From assembly GCA_900541345.1 (NCBI GenBank), contig UQJE01000023.1, positions 1 to 31,279 of the forward strand: a stretch of DNA of 31,279 nt, in the 5' to 3' direction. The DNA comes from an uncultured Blautia sp. Lineage in GTDB: Bacteria > Bacillota > Clostridia > Lachnospirales > Lachnospiraceae. The translations under genes and the position numbers were made by a program. Below are positions 13,946-20,737 of this stretch, piece by piece (the stretch's first letter is position 1; every line of letters starts with the position of its first letter). The notes under the pieces were generated by a model that did no database searches, had not been told where the DNA came from, and saw only the letters and a program-made list of their open reading frames with translations.

Positions 13946-14199
13946 AATTCCTCGTCCTCCATTTCTTCAAACTCTTCTGTGTCTTCTCTTTTTCTCCGGT
14001 TGCGCTCTTTACTGGTCTTAATCCAGCCGCAGATCCCGCACTCTCCGATAAGCGCAGCAATTAATGCGCACCACGCAGTTTCCGGAGCGCTCCCAAATTC
14101 CCGGAACACCTCAAGCATCTGCCAGTTAAGGTATATCATATACCCAAACACGCAGAGCAGGACAATGTCCAATGTTTTCATTTTCTTTCTTTTTTTCAT
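13942..14199 (-). CDS. Small membrane protein of the lysis/tail-end region
   Basis: An 85-residue protein with a basic start (MKKRKKMK), one clear membrane segment (about 9-25), a second hydrophobic stretch (about 44-58), and a very charged tail ending in a run of Glu and Asp. It may assist the holin, but no family was recognised. AGGAG lies eight bases before the ATG at 14199; its stop overlaps the holin-like gene. Confidence 0.6.
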   Translation of the reverse strand: MKKRKKMKTLDIVLLCVFGYMIYLNWQMLEVFREFGSAPETAWCALIAALIGECGICGWIKTSKERNRRKREDTEEFEEMEDEEL

Positions 14200-14203
14200 T
14201 TCA

Positions 14204-14758
14204 TCATCTCCTGCTCTGCATCAGGGCGCTTACCCTTTCCTGTTCGTGCATGGGTACGACTTCCAGACGGCGCATGGCTGGCTGTACCGTGGTGTGCATA
14301 TCACCGTCACCGCCTGCATCTTCATAGTCTCCAAAGACCTTCCAAAATGCTTCCGCCTCCATCTCACTCCATGCTAATAATGGATTTTTTTCCTTGTTGG
14401 TAAAATAGCGATATGTCTGCAGAAGCCGGTCCCGAAGCTCATTCCGCTTCGTTTTCTTCCGACGTTCCTCAATGTCCTTCAATTCCTTTGTTATTTCCGC
14501 TTGATTTTTCTGCAAATTATCAATGGCGCGGGTAAACTCCTTCTGTCTCTCGATACTCTGTTCCCGCCATGCCGGATACATCTTCACCTGTTCCAGAATA
14601 CCTTTCATCTGTTCTTCTTTTTCCATTTCAATCCGGTATTTTTCCCGAAAATGTGCGGCAACAATTTTATAGATTTTTGCCAAAAAAATAACTGCCGCAA
14701 TCACAAGGACTACGGTAGCTACTTTTAAATCTCCAAATACTTTTAAAAGCGCGTCCAA
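14204..14758 (-). CDS. Phage membrane-anchored coiled-coil protein
   Basis: A 184-residue protein. One N-terminal membrane segment (about 13-30) is followed by a long charged coiled coil (about 38-110) and a globular C-terminus with the pattern KEKNPLLAWSEMEAEAFWKVF and GGDGDMHTTVQPAM. Proteins of this shape are frequent in Clostridia prophages next to lysis genes and are unnamed; a role as anchor or spanin-like factor would be a guess. Its start at 14758 has a clear AGGAGG about 3-9 bases upstream and follows a terminator-like hairpin. Confidence 0.65.
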   Translation of the reverse strand: MDALLKVFGDLKVATVVLVIAAVIFLAKIYKIVAAHFREKYRIEMEKEEQMKGILEQVKMYPAWREQSIERQKEFTRAIDNLQKNQAEITKELKDIEERRKKTKRNELRDRLLQTYRYFTNKEKNPLLAWSEMEAEAFWKVFGDYEDAGGDGDMHTTVQPAMRRLEVVPMHEQERVSALMQSRR

Positions 14759-14795
14759 TTTTACCTCCTCATAAACACTGCATCATATAAAATGC

Positions 14796-14819
14796 TCAGG
14801 GAGGTAAAAACCTCCCTGA
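14796..14819 (-). terminator. Hairpin between tail and lysis genes
   Basis: TCAGGGAGGT and ACCTCCCTGA form a perfect 10-bp stem with an AAAA (plus strand) loop. T-rich sequence follows on the minus strand only after GCA, so it may act as a partial terminator or processing site between the tail operon and the lysis genes. Confidence 0.6.
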
Positions 14820-14838
14820 ATACTGCCATCCCGATGCT

Positions 14839-15021
14839 TCATTCAGTTACAATACAATCTCCGTAGCCGTCTGCTTCCAGAATGGTTTCCACATCTTTTC
14901 TCCATTTTTCATAAAGCTTTGTGCGTACAAAGTATGCTCTGTACTTGTCCTGTCCTTTCTCTGTTGCTCTGTCTGCCTGCTCCATAATCATTCTCGCGAT
15001 AAATGTTGTCATACTGTTCAT
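14839..15021 (-). CDS. Hypothetical small prophage protein
   Basis: A 60-residue helical protein (MTTFIARMIMEQADRATEKG at residues 4-23) with mixed charges and no recognised family. Two AAAGGAG sites stand in tandem upstream; the ATG at 15021 or the one at residue 4 (15012) could be used. It lies at the end of the tail-fibre gene set, before a hairpin. Confidence 0.6.
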   Translation of the reverse strand: MNSMTTFIARMIMEQADRATEKGQDKYRAYFVRTKLYEKWRKDVETILEADGYGDCIVTE

Positions 15022-15055
15022 TCTCCTTTTCTCCTTTGATTTTTGTTTTTTATAT

Positions 15056-15232
15056 TTACATACCCATAAGGGATGGCAGTATCTCTGTCAATATGCTGTC
15101 TACTGTTGTGGACAGCTCCGCCGTAGCATCTTTGTTTTCGGTAGCGCTTTTGGCTGTCTCGCCTACCTTCTGGCCAAACGCCCGAAAATCCTCAACTGTT
15201 GGTTTCTTTACTTCTTTTGCTTCTTTGCTCAT
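15056..15232 (-). CDS. Hypothetical 58-residue prophage protein
   Basis: A short reading of 58 residues beginning MSKEAKEVKKPTVEDF, with Lys/Glu-rich helix and a hydrophobic end (ILTEILPSLMGM). GGAGG lies six bases before the ATG at 15232 and its start overlaps the stop of the upstream gene by ATGA (15229-15232), which is good evidence that it is translated. No function is recognised; the position matches small proteins after tail-tip genes. Confidence 0.65.
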   Translation of the reverse strand: MSKEAKEVKKPTVEDFRAFGQKVGETAKSATENKDATAELSTTVDSILTEILPSLMGM

Positions 15233-15492
15233 ACTGTACCTCCCATCTGTGCGCCTTCAATGAGCGCTGCGTTCTGCGCCTGCAGCTCTGCTACCTGTTC
15301 TTTTAAGATTTCCATTTCCGATTTTGGATATGGCTCAAATTTCGGAACAGGCTTTCCTGTAGACATATCAATTTCTTTCAAATATTGTCCTTCCGGGACA
15401 TCTACCTTTAAATATCCCAGTTCTCCTACTGGTTCCGGAAATCCGGAGCCCTGGAAGAAAATCGTTCCTTCGGTGTCAAAAATAATTTGCAT
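15229..15492 (-). CDS. Small tail-fibre-associated protein (XkdW-like)
   Basis: An 87-residue protein. Its N-terminal strands (MQIIFDTEGTI, YLKVDVPEGQ) are followed by a coiled coil MEILKEQVAELQAQNAALIEGAQ. The C-terminus resembles that of the protein at 17410-17120 (both SEM-x-x-LK...GAQ), so the two are probably paralogous small tail proteins. The ATG at 15492 has GAGGAGGG seven bases upstream; the reading from 15516 starts inside the previous gene and lacks a site. Confidence 0.65.
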   Translation of the reverse strand: MQIIFDTEGTIFFQGSGFPEPVGELGYLKVDVPEGQYLKEIDMSTGKPVPKFEPYPKSEMEILKEQVAELQAQNAALIEGAQMGGTV

Positions 15493-15512
15493 TATGTATC
15501 CCTCCTCTTTTG

Positions 15513-16229
15513 TCAAAAATGAACTATACTCAGTTCAATATCATCTTCCGAATAGTACTTATTCACGTTCGGATAATACGCCCGAATCGCAATCCCCATT
15601 TCCGTTATAATTCCATTTTTAATGTCGAGATAAATTTCTGCACCAGCGCTGCTATAGTATCCAGAAGTAGTACCAGGACCCGCATATTTGATGATAGACC
15701 TATCAGCATCAGCGTTAATCAAAAAATCACTGCAAACTTTCTCAGAAAAGTTGCCTGGGTCTACAAATCGTTCATTTAAAATGGGTCTTCCGAACCGGAT
15801 ATACAAAGGTATATTATTTACCTTGAGAATCAGGTAAGAATCCGGACAATATCTGACATTTACTTTTATTTTTTTTAAAAATGTATATTGAGTTTTACTG
15901 TCCATGCTTTCTGGGTCCCATATCGCAGTATTATCGCACGACCCGTATACCATAAAAAATATGGTAGCATCGTTTCGATTCGGATATTCAAATTGCGCCA
16001 CCCGCTGCTGAATATAACAGCACTCTGCGCCTTCTGGTGACGGAATATTTACTTCCTGACCTTTTTTTAATGTAATCGTTTCTATCTTGGGCTGGCATAC
16101 ATGCGTTCCAAGCATCCTTGTGTGGTCGTTTCCGTAAGCAACTTTGCCGCTTATAATATCCGCCGGAGTCGCTGTGGCGTCTTTAATCTTCTTGCTGAGC
16201 CCGGAGAGCCCTCTTATGATTACCGGCAC
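15513..16229 (-). CDS. Tail-tip/receptor-binding-like protein, copy B
   Basis: A 238-residue phage tail protein. Its N-terminus MPVIIRGLSGLSKKIKDATATPADIISGKVAYGN is of the type in which phage tail proteins of Firmicutes end with a KIKDATATPADVL...G repeat. The C-terminal part (about 130-238) is strand-rich and ends with IKNGIITEMGIA and a D-x-E-L-x-I segment. The protein at 17044-16337 is a diverged copy. The most likely start is GTG at 16229, eight bases after GGGAGG, giving MPVII as in copy A. The longer reading from GTG 16238 has its ribosome-binding site directly at the codon. It is preceded by a poly-C leader reading. Confidence 0.65.
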   Translation of the reverse strand: MPVIIRGLSGLSKKIKDATATPADIISGKVAYGNDHTRMLGTHVCQPKIETITLKKGQEVNIPSPEGAECCYIQQRVAQFEYPNRNDATIFFMVYGSCDNTAIWDPESMDSKTQYTFLKKIKVNVRYCPDSYLILKVNNIPLYIRFGRPILNERFVDPGNFSEKVCSDFLINADADRSIIKYAGPGTTSGYYSSAGAEIYLDIKNGIITEMGIAIRAYYPNVNKYYSEDDIELSIVHF

Positions 16230-16300
16230 AACGACCACCTCCCATTACTATGGGTCTTTGGACTAAATATGTCCAGGGGGGGGGTAATGTATTCCCTCAT
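16220..16300 (-). CDS. Leader peptide B with C9 tract upstream of tail-tip copy B
   Basis: A 26-residue reading starts at ATG 16300, which has AAGGAGG six bases upstream (a very good site). It encodes MREYITPP, with the C9 run (plus-strand G run, 16276-16284), then continues to a TAA at 16220 inside the tail gene start. It is probably translated because of the strong site. The homopolymer could slip. It ends 9 bp past the GTG start of the tail gene and overlaps it, so it may couple or block translation of that gene. Confidence 0.4.
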   Translation of the reverse strand: MREYITPPLDIFSPKTHSNGRWSLCR

Positions 16301-16328
16301 ATGTACCTCCTTCTCAGGCGTAAGCCTG
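16259..16328 (-). repeat. Duplicated leader module B (hairpin, SD, poly-C, hairpin)
   Basis: Minus strand, in order: stem CAGGC/GCCTG (16328-16315), AAGGAGG, ATG, nine Cs (16284-16276), stem TGGAC/GTCCA (16275-16259). It matches module A (17134-17070) in order and partly in sequence, pointing to duplication with the tail-tip gene. Confidence 0.65.
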
Positions 16329-16336
16329 TTGTTTTT

Positions 16337-17044
16337 TTAAATCCATTCGATTCCAAATTCAACGTCATTGAGCGCATAGATAGCATCAAACAAAGAGTTT
16401 TCCGCTGTTAAGCCGAACTCGGTAATAATCCCTTTGTCTATTTTTAAGTAAAAAGACAATTTGGATGTCGAACCGTCAATACTTCCATAAGCAAAACTTA
16501 AATACTCTGAACCCATTTTTACGTTAAAAATATTTTTATTAGTAAAGCTAATCGGATTTATATAACGATACGAGTCGTCAAACGGTTTGCCGAGAAATAT
16601 ATCTATTCGTATCCCATCAACTACTATAAATAAATTAACATTGCGTCCGTTTTTAATATTAATGTTTTGTTTTTTTATCACAGTAACACTGGTCTTGTGA
16701 TTATCGCTACTTTTACCCAATTTTAAAACGGTAATCTCGTCAAAATGTTCGAATTGATTGTCAATTGGCATAAAGACATTTTCTTCAGAATCATATTTGC
16801 CCGAAACATTAAAATGCGCACAGCGATTAAAGCTCTGCATTAGTTCTCTTGATGAATTTTTTTCTGATATTCTCTCGCCTTTTGTAATTTTCAGAGCTTG
16901 GTATTTCTTTTTGCACACATGCGTTCCAACGATACGTTCATTATTATTCCCATACCCAATTTCTCCTTGTAAAACCTTGTCTGGAGTAATTGTAGCATCC
17001 TTAATTTTTTTACTAAAAAAGGGATTCTTGATGATTACTGGCAT
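16337..17044 (-). CDS. Tail-tip/receptor-binding-like protein, copy A
   Basis: A 235-residue paralogue of the protein at 16229-15513. Both share MPVII, FSKKIKDAT-type, GYGNxxERxxGTHVC, a variable middle and the closing IxKGIITEFG with a late D-x-E-F-x-I segment. A receptor- or baseplate-contact role is inferred from position in the tail-fibre region. The ATG at 17044 has AGGTGG five bases upstream; the frame from 17053 begins at a poorer codon. The AT-rich middle part (about 16550-16740) differs in base use from its neighbours, consistent with exchange between phages. Confidence 0.65.
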   Translation of the reverse strand: MPVIIKNPFFSKKIKDATITPDKVLQGEIGYGNNNERIVGTHVCKKKYQALKITKGERISEKNSSRELMQSFNRCAHFNVSGKYDSEENVFMPIDNQFEHFDEITVLKLGKSSDNHKTSVTVIKKQNINIKNGRNVNLFIVVDGIRIDIFLGKPFDDSYRYINPISFTNKNIFNVKMGSEYLSFAYGSIDGSTSKLSFYLKIDKGIITEFGLTAENSLFDAIYALNDVEFGIEWI

Positions 17045-17069
17045 CGTAACCACCTGCTCTCTGTAAAGT

Positions 17070-17134
17070 AGACTATTTTAGTCTGGGGGGGGTAAACATA
17101 AACATATATTTCTCCTTTCTCAGGCGTGAGCCTG
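17070..17134 (-). repeat. Duplicated leader module A (hairpin, SD, poly-C, hairpin)
   Basis: Minus strand, in order: stem CAGGC/GCCTG (17134-17121), AAAGGAG, ATG, eight Cs (17092-17085), stem AGACTA/TAGTCT (17084-17070). Same order as module B. The first hairpin overlaps the last codons of the upstream gene. Confidence 0.65.
17073..17105 (-). CDS. Leader peptide A with C8 tract upstream of tail-tip copy A
   Basis: A ten-residue reading MFMFTPPRLK from ATG 17105 to TAG 17073, with AAAGGAG about six to seven bases upstream. The C8 run (17085-17092) encodes part of TPP. The stop lies in the following hairpin. The tail-tip gene begins 29 bp further on. Strong site, short product and a proline pair suggest a regulatory leader rather than a functional peptide. 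Confidence 0.4.
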   Translation of the reverse strand: MFMFTPPRLK

Positions 17135-17410
17135 ACTTGATTCGTTTTTTACAACGTCCTGTGCGCCGGAAATCATGGCATTTTGTCCATTTTCGATTTC
17201 TGTTACACGGGCTTTTAACATGTCCATTTCCGATGGCTGTGGTTCGGGCGGCGGTGTTGGTGTATAACTTTCCCATTTGCCGCCCACATATTTCTTATTG
17301 GTAAGGTCAAAATCCTCCGGAATGGGAATCATATCCGGAAGCTCAACCTTGTCAGTAAGGTAACTGTCCGAAATGACATAGCCGGAATCTGTGATTTGTG
17401 CGTATCTCAT
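17120..17410 (-). CDS. Small tail-fibre-associated protein (XkdW-like)
   Basis: A 96-residue protein beginning MRYAQITDSGYVISDSYL, with a proline-rich linker (TPTPPPEPQPSEM) and a C-terminal helix MDMLKARVTEIENGQNAMISGAQ. The N-terminus resembles small tail proteins that bind near the fibre tip (XkdW-like); the name is by resemblance and position. AAGGAGG precedes the ATG at 17410 by seven bases. Its paralogue at 15492-15229 follows the second tail-tip copy, so the pair may mark a duplicated fibre cassette. Confidence 0.65.
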   Translation of the reverse strand: MRYAQITDSGYVISDSYLTDKVELPDMIPIPEDFDLTNKKYVGGKWESYTPTPPPEPQPSEMDMLKARVTEIENGQNAMISGAQDVVKNESSQAHA

Positions 17411-17422
17411 GGACTTCCCTCC

Positions 17423-17890
17423 TTAATAAAATTCGATGACTTGCCAGCTAAAAATTGTTTTAGAAAGGCATTCCAACCCCTCTGGTGGAAATGTAGAGCC
17501 TTTTGGCACTTCGTAATCGCTCGTTCCCATCCCATTACTCCCGTCAATTCTTGGCAATTTGAATCGCACGGCATTTTTAGTGACCTCGCCAATTATAACG
17601 GGCGTGAACCGTGTTGTATTACTGTAGTCGTCGTACTTTGCCACCCCTTCAATTAAGACGATGCATTTTTGAGGATTAATAGGGCTGAGTGTGACGAGCA
17701 ATTCCCGTGCTGGCTCTATTCGGCTTAGCTGAGTCCCAGTGCCAAAGCCCTTGGCTGTAAACCTCGCCGTCCCCCTCTGCACACTCTTAACCGCCCCCGT
17801 CCCACCGGATAAGGCTGTTAAAATCTGCTTAGTATCGCCTAAGACTTTATCAATTTTCTGGATTATTAAGTCCCTGTTCCATACTGCCAT
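17423..17890 (-). CDS. Phage tail protein of unknown family
   Basis: A 155-residue protein, strand-rich, with a helical start (WNRDLIIQKIDKVLGDTKQIL) and the pattern SVQRGTARFTAKGFGTGTQLS. Placement between the YmfQ-like protein and the small fibre protein suggests a baseplate or fibre part (a wedge-to-fibre linker). I recognise no specific family. GGAG lies in the stop region of the upstream gene, giving good spacing to the ATG at 17890. Confidence 0.65.
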   Translation of the reverse strand: MAVWNRDLIIQKIDKVLGDTKQILTALSGGTGAVKSVQRGTARFTAKGFGTGTQLSRIEPARELLVTLSPINPQKCIVLIEGVAKYDDYSNTTRFTPVIIGEVTKNAVRFKLPRIDGSNGMGTSDYEVPKGSTFPPEGLECLSKTIFSWQVIEFY

Positions 17891-17892
17891 CT

Positions 17893-18927
17893 CTACTCCT
17901 CCCTCACTATCAATGTAATTGGTATATCCACTGTTGGTTTATCCCCCAGTGCCTCCAAAATGAGTTGTTTTGCCTTATTGTCTCCACTTGCTACACCTGC
18001 CTCAGCCCACGCTGTTTTTTGCTGCGTGGTCGCCTCGTAGGGGACAAATACCTCTACATACTCTGTCTCCGCTCCGGTAAGCGCATCCACTGTAATCGTG
18101 GCTGTATACGGAGCCTTTGAGCCTGTCCAGGATGTGTGCGGGATAGTGACGTTGAGGGTTTTGGGTTTGTTGGCTTTACCAGATTTTAATACTTCGATTT
18201 CTTTTTTTACCTCTTCCAGTGCTTGCCCTTGCGTCGGGTCTTTGGCAATATCGGAGATTGCCTTGTCGATAGCGTCAAAGTTGGCGTTAAAAACTTCCAC
18301 GTCATAAAAATCGCTCTGTGCTGGCTTTTGCAAATTGTAATTTTCTGTAGCGCTCGTTTTTACTGCAAATATTTCTCTTGCCTTTGTTTCTCCGTCAAGC
18401 GCCTCGTTTCTCAGCGCAAAATGGGTTCGCTCCGCCAGTTGACTATGAGTATATTTCGATAAAGTTTTATGCTGGTTGTATCTCAGTGTTATGTCAATCA
18501 AATAATCGAGCGGTATCATCTGTTCAAAGAGCTCCTCGACGCTCTTAAACATCAGCCGCCGGGTCAGCTCAATCTGACAGCTTACTGTCTTAGTGTCCAA
18601 GTCAATCGTGAGTTTATAATTACCCTTGCCAAGGACGGAATCCAATTTATTCCGGAGTGTTACCTCTGTATAAACTGGTGTGTCATACCACCGGATTAGC
18701 ACCTCAAGCCGTCTGTCCTCAAGGCTTGCAGTATCCGGCGGATTAATCCCCAGGATCTTTTCCCTCCGGGCAATCCCGGACTCCTCGGATGTCATGATAT
18801 TGATATTGTTATCCAGCTCTATCAGATGTCTCTCTAAAATCTCCGACATTTTATCACCAGCATCCACTGAGGCTTTTACATCTTTGATATTTAGCACGAC
18901 CTCTGGATATTGCACATTTATAAGCAC
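17893..18927 (-). CDS. Baseplate protein with YmfQ/XkdU-like N-terminal domain
   Basis: A 344-residue protein. Residues about 35-200 fit the YmfQ (DUF2313)/XkdU domain that forms the outer wedge of contractile tails: ARREKILGINPPDTASLEDRRLEVLIRWYD, SCQIELTRRLMFKSVEELFEQMIPLDYLIDITLRYNQH. The C-terminal 130 residues are strand-rich with no clear family and probably carry the fibre connection. The start is GTG at 18927, seven bases after AAGGGGG; it overlaps the stop of the baseplate J gene by 10 bp. Order is as in PBSX (XkdT, then XkdU). Confidence 0.8.
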   Translation of the reverse strand: MLINVQYPEVVLNIKDVKASVDAGDKMSEILERHLIELDNNINIMTSEESGIARREKILGINPPDTASLEDRRLEVLIRWYDTPVYTEVTLRNKLDSVLGKGNYKLTIDLDTKTVSCQIELTRRLMFKSVEELFEQMIPLDYLIDITLRYNQHKTLSKYTHSQLAERTHFALRNEALDGETKAREIFAVKTSATENYNLQKPAQSDFYDVEVFNANFDAIDKAISDIAKDPTQGQALEEVKKEIEVLKSGKANKPKTLNVTIPHTSWTGSKAPYTATITVDALTGAETEYVEVFVPYEATTQQKTAWAEAGVASGDNKAKQLILEALGDKPTVDIPITLIVREE

Positions 18928-19982
18928 GTTACTACCCCCTTAACTGGCACAGTGCCGTCCGTAATCTGTAAGTTGCTCTCTGCGCCGTTGATTTTTGTTC
19001 CGGTAACATCAACAACACCCGGAATGGATACGATAGCCGCCTCGATTTGCAGGACGCGCACCACAATTACATCTGCAGACTCCCATGTCTTGCGAAGGCT
19101 TAATAGGTAATCGTCCACAGTTTTTTCGATGTAGGATTTTAAATCCTCATATCTATGCCCGCTGTCGTAAGTTATTTTTGTTTCTATATTTATTGTTTTT
19201 TCTCCGACTGCCAGAATTTGCACTCTATGCCCAATTGGAGCAATCCCGTCACCATCTCCGGAGTTAACTACCGGGTCAACCGCCGTTTGGATAGCATCAA
19301 TCTCTTCTGGAGATGGTGATTTGTAATCTTTACCAATGATTACCGCTTTAATTTTATCTGTTGGAGCTTTCACTCTCGTAAGTTTGCATCCCATCACACC
19401 TGGAAGCTCTTTGATTCTGGACAGGTAATATTCTCTGTTTCCGCCAAAACCTCGATAGCTGTATGTGGATAACAACCTCGCACGATACTCCTCCGTGTCC
19501 TCAAGATCTTGTCCTTCCAGAACACATTTTGTAATCCGTCCCCACTCGAATCCCTCAATAAATCCAATCGGCTCAAGGTCTCCAAGGATGTGGTTTGGTG
19601 TACTTCCAGGGGATTCGCAGCCAATTCGGTATTTGTGTTGCGCCTCATCAATTGCATTAAATACAGTATAATTATACTCGTCACAATTAAAACGGCTTCC
19701 CGCAGGTATTGGGCAATTAAATTCTGCCTCGAACTCTGCGTAAGTAGCTTGCTTAATGTAACAAGGACGCTCATTCCCGGCTCGGATAAGGTGCTCCAAG
19801 TCCGCTGTATCGGCATACATATTTTTTTCCAGTCCGTCAAGATAGAGATATGCTTCTTCCAGTCTGACCGCCTGTTTTGCGCAGGCATTAAAAATCAAGC
19901 TCCCCTCGGACGTGTCAATATCCTCAGGCATATCCGCCATCATATCCGACATGATTTTTTCGTAAGTAAATTGCTCAAACAA
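18918..19982 (-). CDS. Baseplate J/gp47 family protein (XkdT-like)
   Basis: A 354-residue baseplate wedge protein of the gp47/J family. The hallmark is the middle: YRARLLSTYSYRGFGGNREYY (about 164-184) and the ELPGVMGCKLTRVKAPTDKIKAVIIGKDY that follows, with the N-terminal DMPEDIDTSEGSLIFNACAKQA typical of this family. The protein links the hub to the wedge of contractile tails. The start is TTG at 19982, nine bases after AGGAGG, and overlaps the upstream stop; TTG starts are uncommon but the site is strong. Confidence 0.9.
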   Translation of the reverse strand: MFEQFTYEKIMSDMMADMPEDIDTSEGSLIFNACAKQAVRLEEAYLYLDGLEKNMYADTADLEHLIRAGNERPCYIKQATYAEFEAEFNCPIPAGSRFNCDEYNYTVFNAIDEAQHKYRIGCESPGSTPNHILGDLEPIGFIEGFEWGRITKCVLEGQDLEDTEEYRARLLSTYSYRGFGGNREYYLSRIKELPGVMGCKLTRVKAPTDKIKAVIIGKDYKSPSPEEIDAIQTAVDPVVNSGDGDGIAPIGHRVQILAVGEKTINIETKITYDSGHRYEDLKSYIEKTVDDYLLSLRKTWESADVIVVRVLQIEAAIVSIPGVVDVTGTKINGAESNLQITDGTVPVKGVVTCL

Positions 19983-20385
19983 CTGTTTTCACCTCCTCGT
20001 CTCCTAAAAGAGTTATCATTTTAAAGCTTAACTCTACGCAATCCTCAGCTTTGATCACCTCAAAATCCTCAATCCCTGTGATATACGGATTAATCAAAAG
20101 GCACTCCTCTGTCATGCGCTTTAACTCCATGTCTGTATATTCCTTGCTGTAGCTTTTTCCGATTAAGTCTTCGTATTCCTGACCATAATCCGTAGAGTAA
20201 ATATAATATCTCTGCCGTGCAGTCTGCAAAGCCAGCCAAGCCCAGACCTTTACCGCTTCCAGCCCCTCTACAATTTTCCCGGAGAGCTGTCCGGTTTCAA
20301 AATTGATCCCGTATTCTTTTGGGATATATATCTCTTCCTGTGCTTCTGTTTCTTCCTGCGCAGCGTTCTCAAATGGATATATCAT
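19975..20385 (-). CDS. Baseplate protein, DUF2634/XkdS-like
   Basis: A 136-residue protein of the DUF2634 (XkdS) family, a gp25-like inner baseplate component. The patterns GINFETGQLSGKIVEGLEAVKVWAWLALQTAR and YYIYSTDYGQEYEDLIGKSYSKEY are characteristic. ATGA overlap with the upstream XkdR-like gene; the downstream baseplate J gene starts within its last codons. Confidence 0.88.
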   Translation of the reverse strand: MIYPFENAAQEETEAQEEIYIPKEYGINFETGQLSGKIVEGLEAVKVWAWLALQTARQRYYIYSTDYGQEYEDLIGKSYSKEYTDMELKRMTEECLLINPYITGIEDFEVIKAEDCVELSFKMITLLGDEEVKTVV

Positions 20386-20735
20386 TTTGGCTCAACCACC
20401 TTTGCAATCAACACATATTTTTCTTTTCCGTATAATTTCACAAGCAAAACCTTATCTCCTTTTTTTAATACATTTTCCTTGTATTCTTCCAGAGTTCTGT
20501 TATGTTCGGAATCCGACATATACTCGCCGGACATCGGTTTTGCTGTGTGCAAATATATTTTTTTCTCATCGTCGAGCCTTAGGTTGCAATTGATCAGGTA
20601 ATCATCTGGCTCTAACTCATTGTTATCAATTTTAATCTTTCCTTTGCCGGAAACTACTCCGATCGTGACCGGCTCGGCGTTATAATATTTCCCCTGCCGC
20701 CGCATCTGCCGTACCAAATCCTCGTATACGCTCAT
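20382..20735 (-). CDS. Baseplate protein, DUF2577/XkdR-like
   Basis: A 117-residue protein of the DUF2577 (XkdR) family, with NEELxPDDYLIN-like segment NELEPDDYLINCNLRL, a charged middle and VLKKGDKVLLVKLYGKEKYVLIAKV. It has an OB-like fold in related phages and sits beside the hub. AAGGAGG precedes ATG 20735 and overlaps the stop of the hub gene by context. The downstream start overlaps by ATGA. Confidence 0.85.
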   Translation of the reverse strand: MSVYEDLVRQMRRQGKYYNAEPVTIGVVSGKGKIKIDNNELEPDDYLINCNLRLDDEKKIYLHTAKPMSGEYMSDSEHNRTLEEYKENVLKKGDKVLLVKLYGKEKYVLIAKVVEPK

Positions 20736-20737
20736 GC

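Noticed and set aside
14839..15610. Plus-strand open frame across several small tail genes
   Set aside because: It crosses four minus-strand genes that have well-spaced ribosome-binding sites and ATGA overlaps; there is no such evidence on the plus strand.
16315..16338. Plus-strand terminator: CAGGC/GCCTG stem followed by a T run
   Set aside because: No plus-strand gene lies upstream. The same stem occurs in module A without a T run, so the T run is probably incidental.
16220..17105. Frame fusion of the poly-C leader readings to the tail-tip genes through slippage
   Set aside because: To be in frame with the tail-gene start, leader B needs 7 or 10 Cs and leader A 7 Cs. In each case the new frame meets a TAG or TAA in the following stem before the tail gene. 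A fusion is therefore not possible; only an effect on expression remains.
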